A DNA stretch of 64,000 nt from Gammaproteobacteria bacterium. Its GTDB lineage: Bacteria; Pseudomonadota; Gammaproteobacteria; Steroidobacterales; Steroidobacteraceae. Under the pieces are notes generated by a model that did no database searches, had not been told where the DNA came from, and saw only the letters and a program-made list of their open reading frames with translations. A program made the translations under genes and the position numbers. Positions 35,675 through 45,148 of this stretch are shown piece after piece (position 1 is the first letter of the stretch; every line of letters starts with the position of its first letter). The DNA lies in NCBI GenBank assembly GCA_947455595.1, contig CANGOP010000004.1, positions 1 to 64,000 of the forward strand, written 5' to 3'.

Positions 35675-35919
35675 AATGGAAATGAACTGAATTCCGACGA
35701 TTGTAAAATTTTTGACGAAAGTCCGTAAAAACCACAATGACGCGGTGTGTCTTTAATTGTTTTAATTGAACCGTCGAGTCGATACTTACCAACGCAATGA
35801 AGCGCTGGGACGTTTCGCAAGACGCCCGGCAACGGAGTCAAATCTTGGATTTGCGTTGTCTCAAGGAAAGCGTCTCGACAACTGTTCGAGCACCAAAATG
35901 GAAGTTGGAGAACTCTGCC
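35675..35919 (+). other. AT-rich leader between the IS and flp
   Basis: A 245-base stretch, noticeably more AT-rich than its surroundings, with no supported gene. A TTGACG at 35713-35718 is a possible -35 but its -10 is poor. It likely holds the flp promoter and 5' leader, which the IS now separates from whatever lay upstream. Confidence 0.4.
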
Positions 35920-36081
35920 ATGAACACAATTCGCAAATTTGTCGCCGACGAATCCGGTGTAACGGCCATTGAATATGGTCTGATCGCCGCCCTGATCGCT
36001 GCTGCCATCGTCATCTCGGTGACTTTGCTCGGCACGAACATCAGCGCTTTGTTTACGAAAGTCGCTGGGAAAATCGTGTAA
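35920..36081 (+). CDS. flp: Flp/Fap-type pilin, Tad pilus major subunit
   Basis: A 53-residue prepilin. A 10-residue basic/acidic leader region precedes DESGVTAIEYGLIAALIAAAIVISV: cleavage is expected after the Gly, leaving the conserved Glu-Tyr pair of Flp pilins in the hydrophobic helix. It is matured by the prepilin peptidase just downstream and assembled into bundle-forming pili. The ATG at 35920 has a TGGAG ribosome site. First gene of the Tad locus. Confidence 0.95.
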   Translation: MNTIRKFVADESGVTAIEYGLIAALIAAAIVISVTLLGTNISALFTKVAGKIV

Positions 36082-36103
36082 CCGACAGTCGATCGCCGCT
36101 GAC

Positions 36104-36122
36104 CTGGGGGCGACTGCCCCAG
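36104..36122 (+). terminator. Hairpin between flp and cpaA
   Basis: A 6-bp CTGGGG/CCCCAG stem with a seven-base loop, 22 bases after the flp stop and without a T-run. Such a structure may be a leaky terminator or mRNA stabiliser that lets flp be made in excess over the assembly genes; this role is inferred. Confidence 0.4.
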
Positions 36123-36231
36123 CCGTCTCCAGATCAGCGCTTCGAAAGACCCCAAATTCGGCACGGCGAATGGACTCGCTGAACGCGCGGAACCAACCGT
36201 CAGGCGCCGTCGCCGCGAAAAGGATATACGC

Positions 36232-36756
36232 ATGGGCGCGTTTTTTGACCTCGGCTTGCTCGGGCTTGTCTCGACCGCAACCGTCACGGACGTCCTGTAC
36301 CGGCGTGTTCCTAATCTCTTGATACTGGTGAGTGCCATCATCGCCCTCGGTTTGGCGATTGATTCAGCGGGACTACTGGGTGTCATCCACGCAGTCAGCG
36401 GATTCATCGCTGGACTGGCCTTACTCCTCCCGCTCTACGCGCTCAGCGCACTCGGTGCCGGCGATGTCAAATTAGCGGCCGCCATCGGCGCCTACAGCGG
36501 GGCGACGGGACTCATTCAGATTTTGCTGGCTAGCGCCATGGCAGGCGGCATCCTCGCGCTGCTCTATGCGGCACGCGACCGACGGGTCTCCCAGCTGCTC
36601 GCCAATCTCGGCCACGCCCTATTCGGCGCGTGGATCACGGCTGCCCACGGCACGTCGTCAGCCATTCACACCGAATCATCGATCGGCTCAATGCCCTTCG
36701 CCCCATGTCTAGCCATAGGCTGCTTGGTGTGGCGGTTCAAGCTGCAAAACGCATGA
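36232..36756 (+). CDS. cpaA: A24 prepilin peptidase, CpaA/TadV
   Basis: A 174-residue inner-membrane aspartic peptidase that cleaves the Flp leader. The two catalytic aspartates are in TDVLYRRVPN (about residue 20) and GAGDVKL (about 79). Four to five membrane segments are present, and the methyltransferase domain of PilD is absent, as usual in Tad systems. AAAAGGA precedes the ATG. Confidence 0.93.
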   Translation: MGAFFDLGLLGLVSTATVTDVLYRRVPNLLILVSAIIALGLAIDSAGLLGVIHAVSGFIAGLALLLPLYALSALGAGDVKLAAAIGAYSGATGLIQILLASAMAGGILALLYAARDRRVSQLLANLGHALFGAWITAAHGTSSAIHTESSIGSMPFAPCLAIGCLVWRFKLQNA

Positions 36757-36883
36757 AAATCCAAACGAATACTCAGGGGATACCGGGTTTGTGCCCGATC
36801 GGCTCGGTCAGATCAATCGACCGACCACGCCACGTGGACGCTGCCCTTCAACCAGTGCCCGAGACCGACGGCGGAGAACACGC

Positions 36884-37774
36884 ATGAGCAAGTTAAGAGC
36901 CATTCTGACCATTGTGGCCGCGTTGGTCCTCGCTTCCTTCGCGGCGGTGCTCGCTGGACGATATGTCGGCAATAAAACCCGACAAAACACTCACCAAGTC
37001 GCGGTTGCCAAAAGCACCATCGAACTGGGCACACCGCTCAGCACGGATCTCGTGACCATGATTGACTGGCCGCGCGACAGTACGCCGGACGGAACTTTTT
37101 CTACACTCACGCCACTGCTCACGGAACCCACCACCAAAGCCCCGCGCGTCGCCCGCACGACGATACTCAAAGGCGAGCCCATTCTGGAACTCCGGCTCGC
37201 CCCGATCGGCAGCCTCGGCGGACTAGCGGCCGTCATTGCGCCTGGCAATCGGGCCATCACGGTGCGCGTCAATGACGTGGTCGGCGTGGGCGGATTCGCG
37301 CTACCCGGCTCGTACGTGGACGTGCTCGTCAATACGACCCAGACCAGCGGCTCCAACACGGTTTTGGATGAGAGCATTTCCAAAATCGTCCTGAACCACA
37401 TACTCGTATTGGCGGCCGCTGAAGAAATTTCGCGCGACGAATCCAAGCCCAAAGTGGTGAATGCTGTGACCTTAGAGGTGACGCCGGAGCAGGCGGAACG
37501 GATTGATCTTGCTCGCAGCGTCGGCACGCTCTCCCTCGTGCTGCGTAATCCGATGGACGTAGGACAGTCCGGATCGCTCGGCGTCGACAAAAGAATGCTC
37601 CTTGGTAATGGCCCCTGGGATCGAGGCAAAGCGGTAGTGCCGACGCCTGATAGTCCCGAAGTCACGCCAGTTCCGCCGGTACCTGTCGCCAAGGCGAAGC
37701 CGACTCGGTCCGGGAAGGAACGCATCGAGGTCATTCGCGGCACCACTCGTGGCACTCAGAGTGTTGAGCGATGA
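36884..37774 (+). CDS. cpaB: Tad pilus assembly protein CpaB/RcpC
   Basis: A 296-residue periplasmic protein with an N-terminal membrane anchor (about 6-26), a SAF domain (about 38-105) and the RcpC/CpaB domain after GNRAITVRVNDVVGVGG (about 128). It is thought to stabilise or gate the outer-membrane secretin. The ATG at 36884 gives the normal membrane start. The stop overlaps an upstream candidate start of cpaC. Confidence 0.93.
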   Translation: MSKLRAILTIVAALVLASFAAVLAGRYVGNKTRQNTHQVAVAKSTIELGTPLSTDLVTMIDWPRDSTPDGTFSTLTPLLTEPTTKAPRVARTTILKGEPILELRLAPIGSLGGLAAVIAPGNRAITVRVNDVVGVGGFALPGSYVDVLVNTTQTSGSNTVLDESISKIVLNHILVLAAAEEISRDESKPKVVNAVTLEVTPEQAERIDLARSVGTLSLVLRNPMDVGQSGSLGVDKRMLLGNGPWDRGKAVVPTPDSPEVTPVPPVPVAKAKPTRSGKERIEVIRGTTRGTQSVER

Positions 37775-37848
37775 ACGCGCCGAACGCATCCATCACGGGC
37801 TCAGTGGCGAGGCCATTGCTGCCGAACGAACACCGCCGGAGCACCCCC

Positions 37849-39282
37849 ATGACCATTCGTTGCCCCCGATCGTTGTTGATCACCGCAGTGTGCTGCAGCG
37901 CCATCCTGGTCGGCGCCGGTGCCACCGCAGAAGCCCCTCCTCTCACGTCCCTGTCAACCGCGGATGCCGCGGCTACGACGACGCCGGTCGTGTCTGCCGC
38001 AGCCGCGGTCATTCCAAGTCACGCGCCGCTATCCGTGCAAGTCATGCTGCACAAGTCCGTGCTGGTGCACCTTGAAGAGCCGGTCAGCCGGGTATCGACT
38101 GGGGATCCAGAGGTGGCTGACATCTTGCTGATTAACCCCACGGAATTGTATGTACTCGGGAAAGCCCTGGGCACGACGAATCTCGTGGCCTGGGACAAGC
38201 ACGGCACTGGATTGCCGATGGACGTCGATGTGCGTTTAGATACGTCGGCGCTCAGTACTGCGCTGAAAAGCATCATGCCCGATGAATCGGACTTGAGAGT
38301 CTCGACGCTTGGAAATTCCATTGTACTGAGTGGATCGGTCCAGGATGGGTTTCGTGCCGAACGAGCCATCACCATGGCCGAGTCCTTCTCCAGTGAGAAA
38401 AAGGTCGTCAATCTGTTGCGCACGACGGCGCCGCAGCAGGTGCTTCTTGAAGTGAAGATCGCGGAAGTCTCGAAAACCTTGATCGATCAACTAGGGGCCG
38501 ATTTTTCGGCCACTCATCTCGCCTCGGCCACGGGCATGGGTTGGCAACTCGCCGGCGGCTATCTGTCCGGTGCGGCCGGGATCGGTCAGATCTTCAAGCC
38601 CGGCATGACGAGCACCCAAATCCAAGTGGATGCCAACAACAAGCACGAGATCGTGAAGGTGCTGGCCGAGCCAAACATCATGGCGATCAGCGGTCAGGAG
38701 GGATCATTCCTTGCCGGCGGAAAAATCTACTTTCCGATCCCTCAGGGTATCGCCGGAGCCATGTCGATCACGCTCGAGGAGAAAGAATATGGCATCGGGA
38801 TTCGGTTCACGCCAACCGTTCTGGAAGACGGCCGTATCAACTTGCGGGTGAGCCCCGAGGTCTCGGACATCAACCAGCAAGGCATCATCATCAGCGCGCT
38901 CGGCGCCGGCCAGTCCGTGCTGCCATCGATCACGACCCGCCGCGCCTCCACCACCGTGCAACTGCGTGACGGACAAACCTTCGCGATTGGCGGACTGATT
39001 AAAAACAACGTCACGGAAACGGTTAAGCGGTTTCCAGGCCTAGGAGAGTTACCCATCCTCGGGGCACTGTTCCGCAGCAGCGCCTTCCAGAATGACAAAA
39101 CTGAGTTGCTCTTTGTCATTACCGCGCATCTCGTCAAGCCGATCGGCAATGACTACCGAATGCCGACGGATGGGTTCGTCCCACCGGAACGCGCTGACTT
39201 TCTCTTGAAAGGCAATCTTGAGGGGCGCCCTCAACTAACGCCGCCACCAGCCGCTCAACCCTTAGCGTATACGCCCCAGTAG
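37849..39282 (+). CDS. cpaC: Tad pilus outer-membrane secretin CpaC/RcpA
   Basis: A 477-residue secretin. After a signal peptide (about 1-25) come the pilus secretin N-domain (about 60-130), a BON-like segment (about 140-185) and the C-terminal secretin domain with VLAEPNIMAISG and FLAGGKIYFPIP. It forms the pore through which Flp pili leave the cell. The ATG at 37849, with CGGAG upstream, gives a clean signal peptide; an ATG at 37771 overlapping the cpaB stop would add 26 residues. Confidence 0.93.
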   Translation: MTIRCPRSLLITAVCCSAILVGAGATAEAPPLTSLSTADAAATTTPVVSAAAAVIPSHAPLSVQVMLHKSVLVHLEEPVSRVSTGDPEVADILLINPTELYVLGKALGTTNLVAWDKHGTGLPMDVDVRLDTSALSTALKSIMPDESDLRVSTLGNSIVLSGSVQDGFRAERAITMAESFSSEKKVVNLLRTTAPQQVLLEVKIAEVSKTLIDQLGADFSATHLASATGMGWQLAGGYLSGAAGIGQIFKPGMTSTQIQVDANNKHEIVKVLAEPNIMAISGQEGSFLAGGKIYFPIPQGIAGAMSITLEEKEYGIGIRFTPTVLEDGRINLRVSPEVSDINQQGIIISALGAGQSVLPSITTRRASTTVQLRDGQTFAIGGLIKNNVTETVKRFPGLGELPILGALFRSSAFQNDKTELLFVITAHLVKPIGNDYRMPTDGFVPPERADFLLKGNLEGRPQLTPPPAAQPLAYTPQ

Positions 39283-39319
39283 GGCATCCACGCCCAAACT
39301 TCCCAAGGATGGAACCGTC

Positions 39320-39634
39320 ATGCACGCCCTCATTAGACCAATAGGCACGGCCGCCATCATTCTGGCGATTAGCGGCTGCACGTCCCCAACTCCGCGACTC
39401 GATGCGGAGTTTGGCATCAGCATTCGCCAATCCGTCGACGTACAACTGATCAACCCCTGCGCGCTGTACGACCTGAACCCGGTCAACGGTCTCGATGGCG
39501 TGGCCGCCGTGAACGCTGCACGACGCTACGAGTCCTCATTCGCAGCACCACCGGCCCCGGCCAACGTGTTCGCCGTCGGCGTCGGCAGCGGCGCAGCCTT
39601 AACGCAAGCGCCGGCTGTCCCAGCCAATCAATGA
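39320..39634 (+). CDS. Small Tad-associated lipoprotein
   Basis: A 104-residue protein with a lipoprotein signal (LAISGC; lipidated Cys about residue 20). The mature part has FGISIRQSVDVQLINP and NPVNGLDGVAAVNAARRYESSF. I recall similar short lipoproteins in proteobacterial Tad loci, where they occupy the CpaD-like position, but no activity is known to me. Outer-membrane location supporting the secretin is inference. It lies between cpaC and cpaE. Confidence 0.75.
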   Translation: MHALIRPIGTAAIILAISGCTSPTPRLDAEFGISIRQSVDVQLINPCALYDLNPVNGLDGVAAVNAARRYESSFAAPPAPANVFAVGVGSGAALTQAPAVPANQ

Positions 39635-39647
39635 ATCGGAGTGTCCA

Positions 39648-40814
39648 ATGAAAATCGTGATCGTGGGCATCGACCCAAACCGTCTCGCCACACTCTCCCA
39701 ATTGCTGACCGACGCGCTACAACCGGAACGCCTCATCAAAAGCCGCGAAACTGGCCTCCTCGGTCTAGCCGCTGTGGTGGCGCAAGAATTGCCCGACCTG
39801 GTGATCGTAGATCAGCTCTGCAGCAACACCGAGCAGGTGATGCAGCTCGCACCCATTGCCGCTCAATACCCGGGAATTTCTTACATTCTGCTCGGCGATG
39901 GCATGATTGCCGAGACCCTCATGCACGCCATGCATGTCGGCGTTAAGGACGTCTTACCGATGCCCTATCCCGACGATAGACTCGTCGCGGCGGTAAAACG
40001 CATCGAGCAGACTCGCTCCATCGGTACGAACATCGCCGCAAGAGCACATGTGTCGGCGTTCATCCCCTGCAAGGGCGGCAGCGGTTCTACCTTTATTGCG
40101 ACCAACATCGCCTATGCGATGGCGGCGGAATACAACAAGCGGACGTTGTTGGTGGATCTAGATTGGTCATCGGGGGATGCATCGTTATTCATCGCCAAGG
40201 CACCGGGCACCTCGACGATCTCAGACCTCGCGAAAAACATGTCGCGGCTGGACACGGAGCTCCTCAAAGCGAGCGCCGTCCATATCCTGCCGAACCTTGA
40301 CGCCCTCGAAGCACCCGAGAGTCTCGAATTGGGGCTTGGTGTCCGCCCGGAACATTTGGACATGTTGCTCAACCTGGCCGGCTCAACCTACGACTGCGTC
40401 GTATTCAACCTAGGACGAACCTTCGATCCGGTCACCGTCCGCGTGCTAGACCGCTCACATGCGATCGTTGCCACGATGCAAATGGGCATCCCGTATTTAC
40501 GTGCCGCCAAAAGGGTATTGGCGACAACCACAGCCCTCGGCGTCGATGAGAAAAACACGCACCTGATCGTGAATCGATTTAAGGCAAATGACGATATACA
40601 CGTTGAGGATGTCGAGCAAGCACTGTCCAGAAAGGTCTCCTGCCTCATACCCAGCGACTACGCAACCGTATCAGGCACGATCAATCGAGGGGTTCCCTTA
40701 ATTTCAAGCCACCCTCGTCATCCGATTTCGCAAAAGCTCAGAGTGGTTTGCGAAACCCATTTCGGAATGGAGCCCACCGAAAAGCGAGGTTGGTTTAAGC
40801 AATTTGCGAAATAA
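39648..40814 (+). CDS. cpaE: Tad pilus localisation ATPase CpaE/TadZ
   Basis: A 388-residue protein with an atypical receiver domain (about 1-120) and a MinD/ParA-like ATPase domain starting near residue 133. The deviant Walker A (KGGSGSTFIATN) and the VDLDWSSGDA segment are visible. TadZ positions the Tad machinery in the cell, often at a pole. CGGAG lies before the ATG. Confidence 0.93.
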   Translation: MKIVIVGIDPNRLATLSQLLTDALQPERLIKSRETGLLGLAAVVAQELPDLVIVDQLCSNTEQVMQLAPIAAQYPGISYILLGDGMIAETLMHAMHVGVKDVLPMPYPDDRLVAAVKRIEQTRSIGTNIAARAHVSAFIPCKGGSGSTFIATNIAYAMAAEYNKRTLLVDLDWSSGDASLFIAKAPGTSTISDLAKNMSRLDTELLKASAVHILPNLDALEAPESLELGLGVRPEHLDMLLNLAGSTYDCVVFNLGRTFDPVTVRVLDRSHAIVATMQMGIPYLRAAKRVLATTTALGVDEKNTHLIVNRFKANDDIHVEDVEQALSRKVSCLIPSDYATVSGTINRGVPLISSHPRHPISQKLRVVCETHFGMEPTEKRGWFKQFAK

Positions 40815-40891
40815 AAACAGCCGCAGTAAGACGACTGCCCAAGATTTTTATTTAGTTCAAGAAATTCCAAACCGGCGCTGCGGATACAAAA

Positions 40892-42187
40892 ATGCTAAAT
40901 CCTCCGAATAACAGCCAAGTCCATCAAGAAGTTCGTTCGCGAATCCACCATCAACTCCTTGATAAGGTCAATTTAGCTGAATTAGAACGGATGGCGCCGC
41001 AAAAAGTGGTCTCTGAACTGCGCCGAATTGTCGAACGGCTGCTCGCGTTAGATCCCACCCCGCTAAATGCGCAAGAGCGAACAACAGTCATCCAAGCGAT
41101 TCAAGACGAGGTCCTAGGATTAGGACCGCTGGAACCCTTGCTTGCCGATGAGAGTATTTCGGACATCCTGGTCAATACCGCGAACTCGGTCTATGTCGAA
41201 CGGCACGGGCTTCTTGAAAAGACAAGCGTCTGCTTCGAAAACGACACTCATTTGATGAAAATTATCGACAAAATCGTCTCCGCGATTGGGCGTCGCGTCG
41301 ACGAGTCGAGCCCCATGGTCGACGCACGCCTCAAAGACGGCTCGCGCGTCAATGCCATCATTCCGCCGCTCGCGATTGATGGACCCATTTTATCGATTCG
41401 TCGATTCTCGAAAATTCCGCTCAAAATGACCGATCTGATCGCCAATCAGACCTTAACAGCGCCTATGGCCTTCATCCTAGAGGGTTTGGTCCGCGCTCGC
41501 ATTAATTTGCTTCTCTCCGGTGGCACAGGCACCGGCAAAACAACGCTACTGAATGTGTTGTCCAGTGCCATCTCAGCGGACGAGCGCATCATCACCATCG
41601 AGGACGCGGCCGAACTTCGCTTGCAGCAGCCCCACGTAGTTCGGCTCGAAACCCGACCCCCGAACGTCGAGGGAAAGGGCGAGATCAACCAGCGCGCCCT
41701 GGTCCGCAACAGTCTGCGAATGCGACCGAACCGGATTATCGTCGGTGAGGTGCGTGGCGCCGAAGTGCTCGACATGTTGCAAGCCATGAACACCGGTCAC
41801 GACGGTTCCATGGCGACGGTCCATGCGAATAGCCCTCGCGACGCCCTGACCCGTCTCGAAAACATGGTCGGCATGGCCGGCTACGCAATGTCGCCGCGAG
41901 CAATCCGCCAGCAAATTGCCTCCGCGCTCACGGTCATCGTTCAAATCTCCCGGCTCAGTGATGGCAAACGCAAGATCGTGAGCATTCAGGAACTGACTGG
42001 CATGGAGGTTGAGGTGATCTCCATGCAAGAGATTTTCACTTTTGAGCAAACTGGGTTGTCACCCGATGGGAAAGTGCTCGGGAATTTTCGCGCCACCGGA
42101 ATCCGCCCCCAGTTTGCAGAACGACTCCGCATCCGGGGGATCGCGGTATCGGCCGACATGTTTGACCGGTCCATCCACCGAGGGTGA
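40892..42187 (+). CDS. cpaF: Tad pilus assembly ATPase CpaF/TadA
   Basis: A 431-residue hexameric secretion ATPase that powers Flp extension and probably retraction. Walker A (GGTGTGKT) is at 210-217, with the Asp box, the [20 protein letters not shown] His-box region and a family-typical N-terminal domain. Its stop overlaps a GTG upstream of tadB. The ribosome site is weak. Confidence 0.96.
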   Translation: MLNPPNNSQVHQEVRSRIHHQLLDKVNLAELERMAPQKVVSELRRIVERLLALDPTPLNAQERTTVIQAIQDEVLGLGPLEPLLADESISDILVNTANSVYVERHGLLEKTSVCFENDTHLMKIIDKIVSAIGRRVDESSPMVDARLKDGSRVNAIIPPLAIDGPILSIRRFSKIPLKMTDLIANQTLTAPMAFILEGLVRARINLLLSGGTGTGKTTLLNVLSSAISADERIITIEDAAELRLQQPHVVRLETRPPNVEGKGEINQRALVRNSLRMRPNRIIVGEVRGAEVLDMLQAMNTGHDGSMATVHANSPRDALTRLENMVGMAGYAMSPRAIRQQIASALTVIVQISRLSDGKRKIVSIQELTGMEVEVISMQEIFTFEQTGLSPDGKVLGNFRATGIRPQFAERLRIRGIAVSADMFDRSIHRG

Positions 42188-42192
42188 CTCCC

Positions 42193-43167
42193 ATGGACAA
42201 TATCTCCTACCTTTGGCTTGTCTTTCTCTTCTTCTCTGTGCTTCTGCTGCTCGACGGATTAAGGGCCGGATGGAGGAGCTGGTTTGCCAATGAGCACCGC
42301 CGGTTGAAGCCACGATTCCGGGCAATTCGAGGCATGACGGCTCCCTCCAGTGGGCCCGGATTGCTGAAGCTCCGAAATCTTTCGGGATCAGCAACGCTTG
42401 ACGCGACATTACGTCACCTTCCCTGGATTGCTCACCTTGACCAATTGATTCTCCAGGCGGGCTACGAATTCAATGTGGCACGGCTTTTGGGCGTCTCGGT
42501 ATTCGCGTCGTTCATCGCGATGATCGGTACGCTGGCCATGAATGCGGCAAGCTTATTCACAATACTCGGGCCGATCGCTGCCCTATTGGCCCCCACCCTT
42601 TGGCTGATTCAGCGCAAATCCAATCGCCTCGCCGTGATTGAGGAACAACTGCCTGCCGCGCTCGACATGCTGGCTGCGGCCATGCAAGCCGGCCATGCAT
42701 TCCCAAGCGCGCTCAAAATGGCGGGAGAAGAGTTACCCGATCCTATCTGCGCGGAATTTCAAACCGCATTTGATGAGATTAATTTTGGTTTGGATCACAC
42801 GCTTGCACTCGGAAATTTCGCGAAACGGTTACCGATCGAGGACGTTCGCCACTTTGTGTTGGCAGTGATGATTCAAAAGGATACCGGAGGAAATCTCTCG
42901 GCGCTGCTGACCAAGATCGCCACGTTGATGCGGTCTCGCGCCAAATTCCGTCGTTCAGTCCGCATTCTCACGGCCGAGGGCCGCCTCTCGGCCTGGATAC
43001 TCATCCTTCTCCCGTTTGCCTTGGGATTCGTTTTACACGTCCTCAATCCGGGATTTTTCGACATTCTCTTCAAGGATCCGCTCGGCCAGCGCTTAGTCGG
43101 CACTGCTCTACTGATGATGTGTGTTGGGATTTTTTGGATGTCCCGTGCGATCAAGATCCAAAGTTGA
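42193..43167 (+). CDS. tadB: Tad inner-membrane platform protein TadB
   Basis: A 324-residue GspF-type platform protein with an N-terminal membrane helix, two more around 105-135, and a C-terminal pair. The GspF domain (about 150-275) contains LPAALDMLAAAMQAGHAF and FVLAVMIQKDTGGNLSALL. It forms the inner-membrane base with TadC. The ATG at 42193 is preferred over the GTG at 42184 because GAGGGTG precedes it. Confidence 0.92.
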   Translation: MDNISYLWLVFLFFSVLLLLDGLRAGWRSWFANEHRRLKPRFRAIRGMTAPSSGPGLLKLRNLSGSATLDATLRHLPWIAHLDQLILQAGYEFNVARLLGVSVFASFIAMIGTLAMNAASLFTILGPIAALLAPTLWLIQRKSNRLAVIEEQLPAALDMLAAAMQAGHAFPSALKMAGEELPDPICAEFQTAFDEINFGLDHTLALGNFAKRLPIEDVRHFVLAVMIQKDTGGNLSALLTKIATLMRSRAKFRRSVRILTAEGRLSAWILILLPFALGFVLHVLNPGFFDILFKDPLGQRLVGTALLMMCVGIFWMSRAIKIQS

Positions 43168-43193
43168 GCATCGGCCAACTCAGAAGAAAATTT

Positions 43194-44141
43194 ATGTATG
43201 ACACTGAAATACTGATCTTTGTCACAGTCTTCGCGGCGGCACTCGCTGCGCTCTATCTGATTCGTCGGTTCCGGCATGGTGGCGACACTCGCGCCCGATT
43301 AGCGGAAATCTTCAACGACCAAGCCATTGATACGTCGAACCGGTCACTGATCGCCTGGAAAACACGGCTCGCGCATCTGGCGGGATTACTGACCCAACTC
43401 TCCGTACCCTCGGGCACGTGGCAGGACTTGCCGGAGCGTGTCCGTTTTATGAATGCAGGGCTACGGAGTGAACGCGCGCCGGTCATATTTTTTGCGTCAA
43501 AAACGGCTATCACGTTCCTCCTTCCGCTCATTTCACTGACCTCCATCGCAATGATCGGGCACCATATTGAGCGTCCAGTCCTCTACTCCATCGTTGTCAT
43601 GAGCGCGGGATTGGGGTATTTCCTCCCTAATTTTGTGCTCAATCGACTGATTGAAGCTCGCCAAAAAACCTTGGTGGCGCATTTCCCAGACGCGCTGGAT
43701 TTGATTACCGTGTGCGTGGAGGCTGGTTTATCGCTCGATTCCGCAATCGACAAAGTATCGACAGAGTCCTTCGAGAAAAGCCCACCGCTCGCGGAAGAGT
43801 TGCATCTCGTGACTCTAGAGATGCGTGCCGGCAGCACTCGAGAACGTGCTCTGCGCAACCTTGCGTTACGCACGGGCACCCATGACATCGGCCTTCTGGT
43901 CGCCATGCTGATTCAGTCGGAGCGTTTTGGCACCAGCGTCTCTGAATCACTCACGGTCTATGCGGAAGTACTTCGCTCCAAGCGCGCCCAAAATGCAGAG
44001 GAAGAGGCGGCGAAAGTCGCCACGAAGCTTCTGTTCCCACTAATGTTTTGCGTCTTCCCGGCGATGTTGTTGGTCCTGATGGGGCCGGCCATGTTGAACA
44101 TCTACCACTCTCTGATGCCCACCCTCACATCGGGCCAGTGA
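43194..44141 (+). CDS. tadC: Tad inner-membrane platform protein TadC
   Basis: A 315-residue partner of TadB with the same GspF-like layout: HFPDALDLITVCVEAGLSLDSAI near residue 160 and LLVAMLIQSERFGTSVSESL near 230. Membrane helices lie near the N-terminus, around 95-135, and at the C-terminus. It begins 26 bases after tadB and its last base is shared with the next ATG. Confidence 0.92.
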   Translation: MYDTEILIFVTVFAAALAALYLIRRFRHGGDTRARLAEIFNDQAIDTSNRSLIAWKTRLAHLAGLLTQLSVPSGTWQDLPERVRFMNAGLRSERAPVIFFASKTAITFLLPLISLTSIAMIGHHIERPVLYSIVVMSAGLGYFLPNFVLNRLIEARQKTLVAHFPDALDLITVCVEAGLSLDSAIDKVSTESFEKSPPLAEELHLVTLEMRAGSTRERALRNLALRTGTHDIGLLVAMLIQSERFGTSVSESLTVYAEVLRSKRAQNAEEEAAKVATKLLFPLMFCVFPAMLLVLMGPAMLNIYHSLMPTLTSGQ

Positions 44142-44584
44142 TGAACGCCAATCGCATCATCTTGAAGTCAAATGTTCGTGGGGTCGCACTGGTCGAATTC
44201 GCGTTGATTAGCGCCATGTTTTTCGCCCTGATCGCAGCGGTTTTTGATTTCAGTTATTTGCTCTATATCAATCTGACCATGCAGCATGCGGTTCGTGAGG
44301 GCGCACGCGTCGCGGCCGTCCATGGCGACTACAGCACGGCAATCGCGCGAATCCAGGATCAGTCCATGGGCCTTTGGACCACCTTATCCCCGACAGTGTC
44401 TATCTCCGTGGTCAATGCCAATGGCGGTGTGACCGCATTGCCGCCGAAATCTTCTGGTGTTTCAGCCGACATCATTGTGCTGACCGTCAACTGCTCGTCC
44501 ACCTTGATGACCGGATTTATCGCCGCGTTCTTTCCGAATGGCATCTACAGCTTCAGCGTCAGCACGACGATTCGGAATGAGTGA
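44141..44584 (+). CDS. tadE: TadE-like pseudopilin (first copy)
   Basis: A 147-residue pseudopilin with the motif RGVALVEFALISAMFFALIAAVFDFSYLLY: cleavage expected after the Gly, with Glu in the helix. TadE-like proteins are minor pilins processed by the CpaA peptidase. Start overlaps the tadC stop by one base; the stop overlaps the next pseudopilin start. Confidence 0.88.
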   Translation: MNANRIILKSNVRGVALVEFALISAMFFALIAAVFDFSYLLYINLTMQHAVREGARVAAVHGDYSTAIARIQDQSMGLWTTLSPTVSISVVNANGGVTALPPKSSGVSADIIVLTVNCSSTLMTGFIAAFFPNGIYSFSVSTTIRNE

Positions 44585-45135
44585 TGAAAATCAGATCCCC
44601 ATTGTCGGTCTCTCGGCCAAGCCACTGTCGGGGAAACACCCTGATCGAATTCGCACTCGTCTTGCCAATATTGTTGCTGCTTATATTCGGTGTCGTTGAC
44701 TACGGACGGGCAATACAGTTCGCCAATATTCTGACCGGCATCAGCGGCGAATCGGCGAACCTTGCCGCGCGCACACCCGCACTCCCGGATTTCATCATCA
44801 GCGCGACGAGCTCAACCGCATCGCCTCTCAAAATCACCACCCAGGGGATGATTTACATCACGGTGCTGATCGGACGTTCCGATGGACGTGGGATCGTGGT
44901 TTCGCAAAACCGGATGGCTGGAGGCGATCCGTCTCAGGCTAGTCGAGTCTACGTATGTCCGGCCTGGTCAGGCACTGGTTGCGTCGTGCCGGGTAATTCC
45001 GTCTCCGTTGCGCTGCCGATGACCCTCTCTCCGGGCGAAATCGTCCATGTCGCCGAGGCTTCGTTCAATTACACGCCGCTCGCCTTATATATTTCGAGCG
45101 CCGTGATCCCCCTGTATTCCATCAGCCTCCTATAG
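44584..45135 (+). CDS. TadE/TadF-like pseudopilin (second copy)
   Basis: A 183-residue pseudopilin with RGNTLIEFALVLPILLLLIFGVVDYGRAIQ near residue 18. It is a TadE-family minor pilin and could serve as TadF. Two cysteines lie at about 118 and 125. Translation coupled to the first TadE copy. An alternative GTG at 44581 is one codon upstream. Confidence 0.88.
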   Translation: MKIRSPLSVSRPSHCRGNTLIEFALVLPILLLLIFGVVDYGRAIQFANILTGISGESANLAARTPALPDFIISATSSTASPLKITTQGMIYITVLIGRSDGRGIVVSQNRMAGGDPSQASRVYVCPAWSGTGCVVPGNSVSVALPMTLSPGEIVHVAEASFNYTPLALYISSAVIPLYSISLL

Positions 45136-45148
45136 AGGGAGTCCCGTC

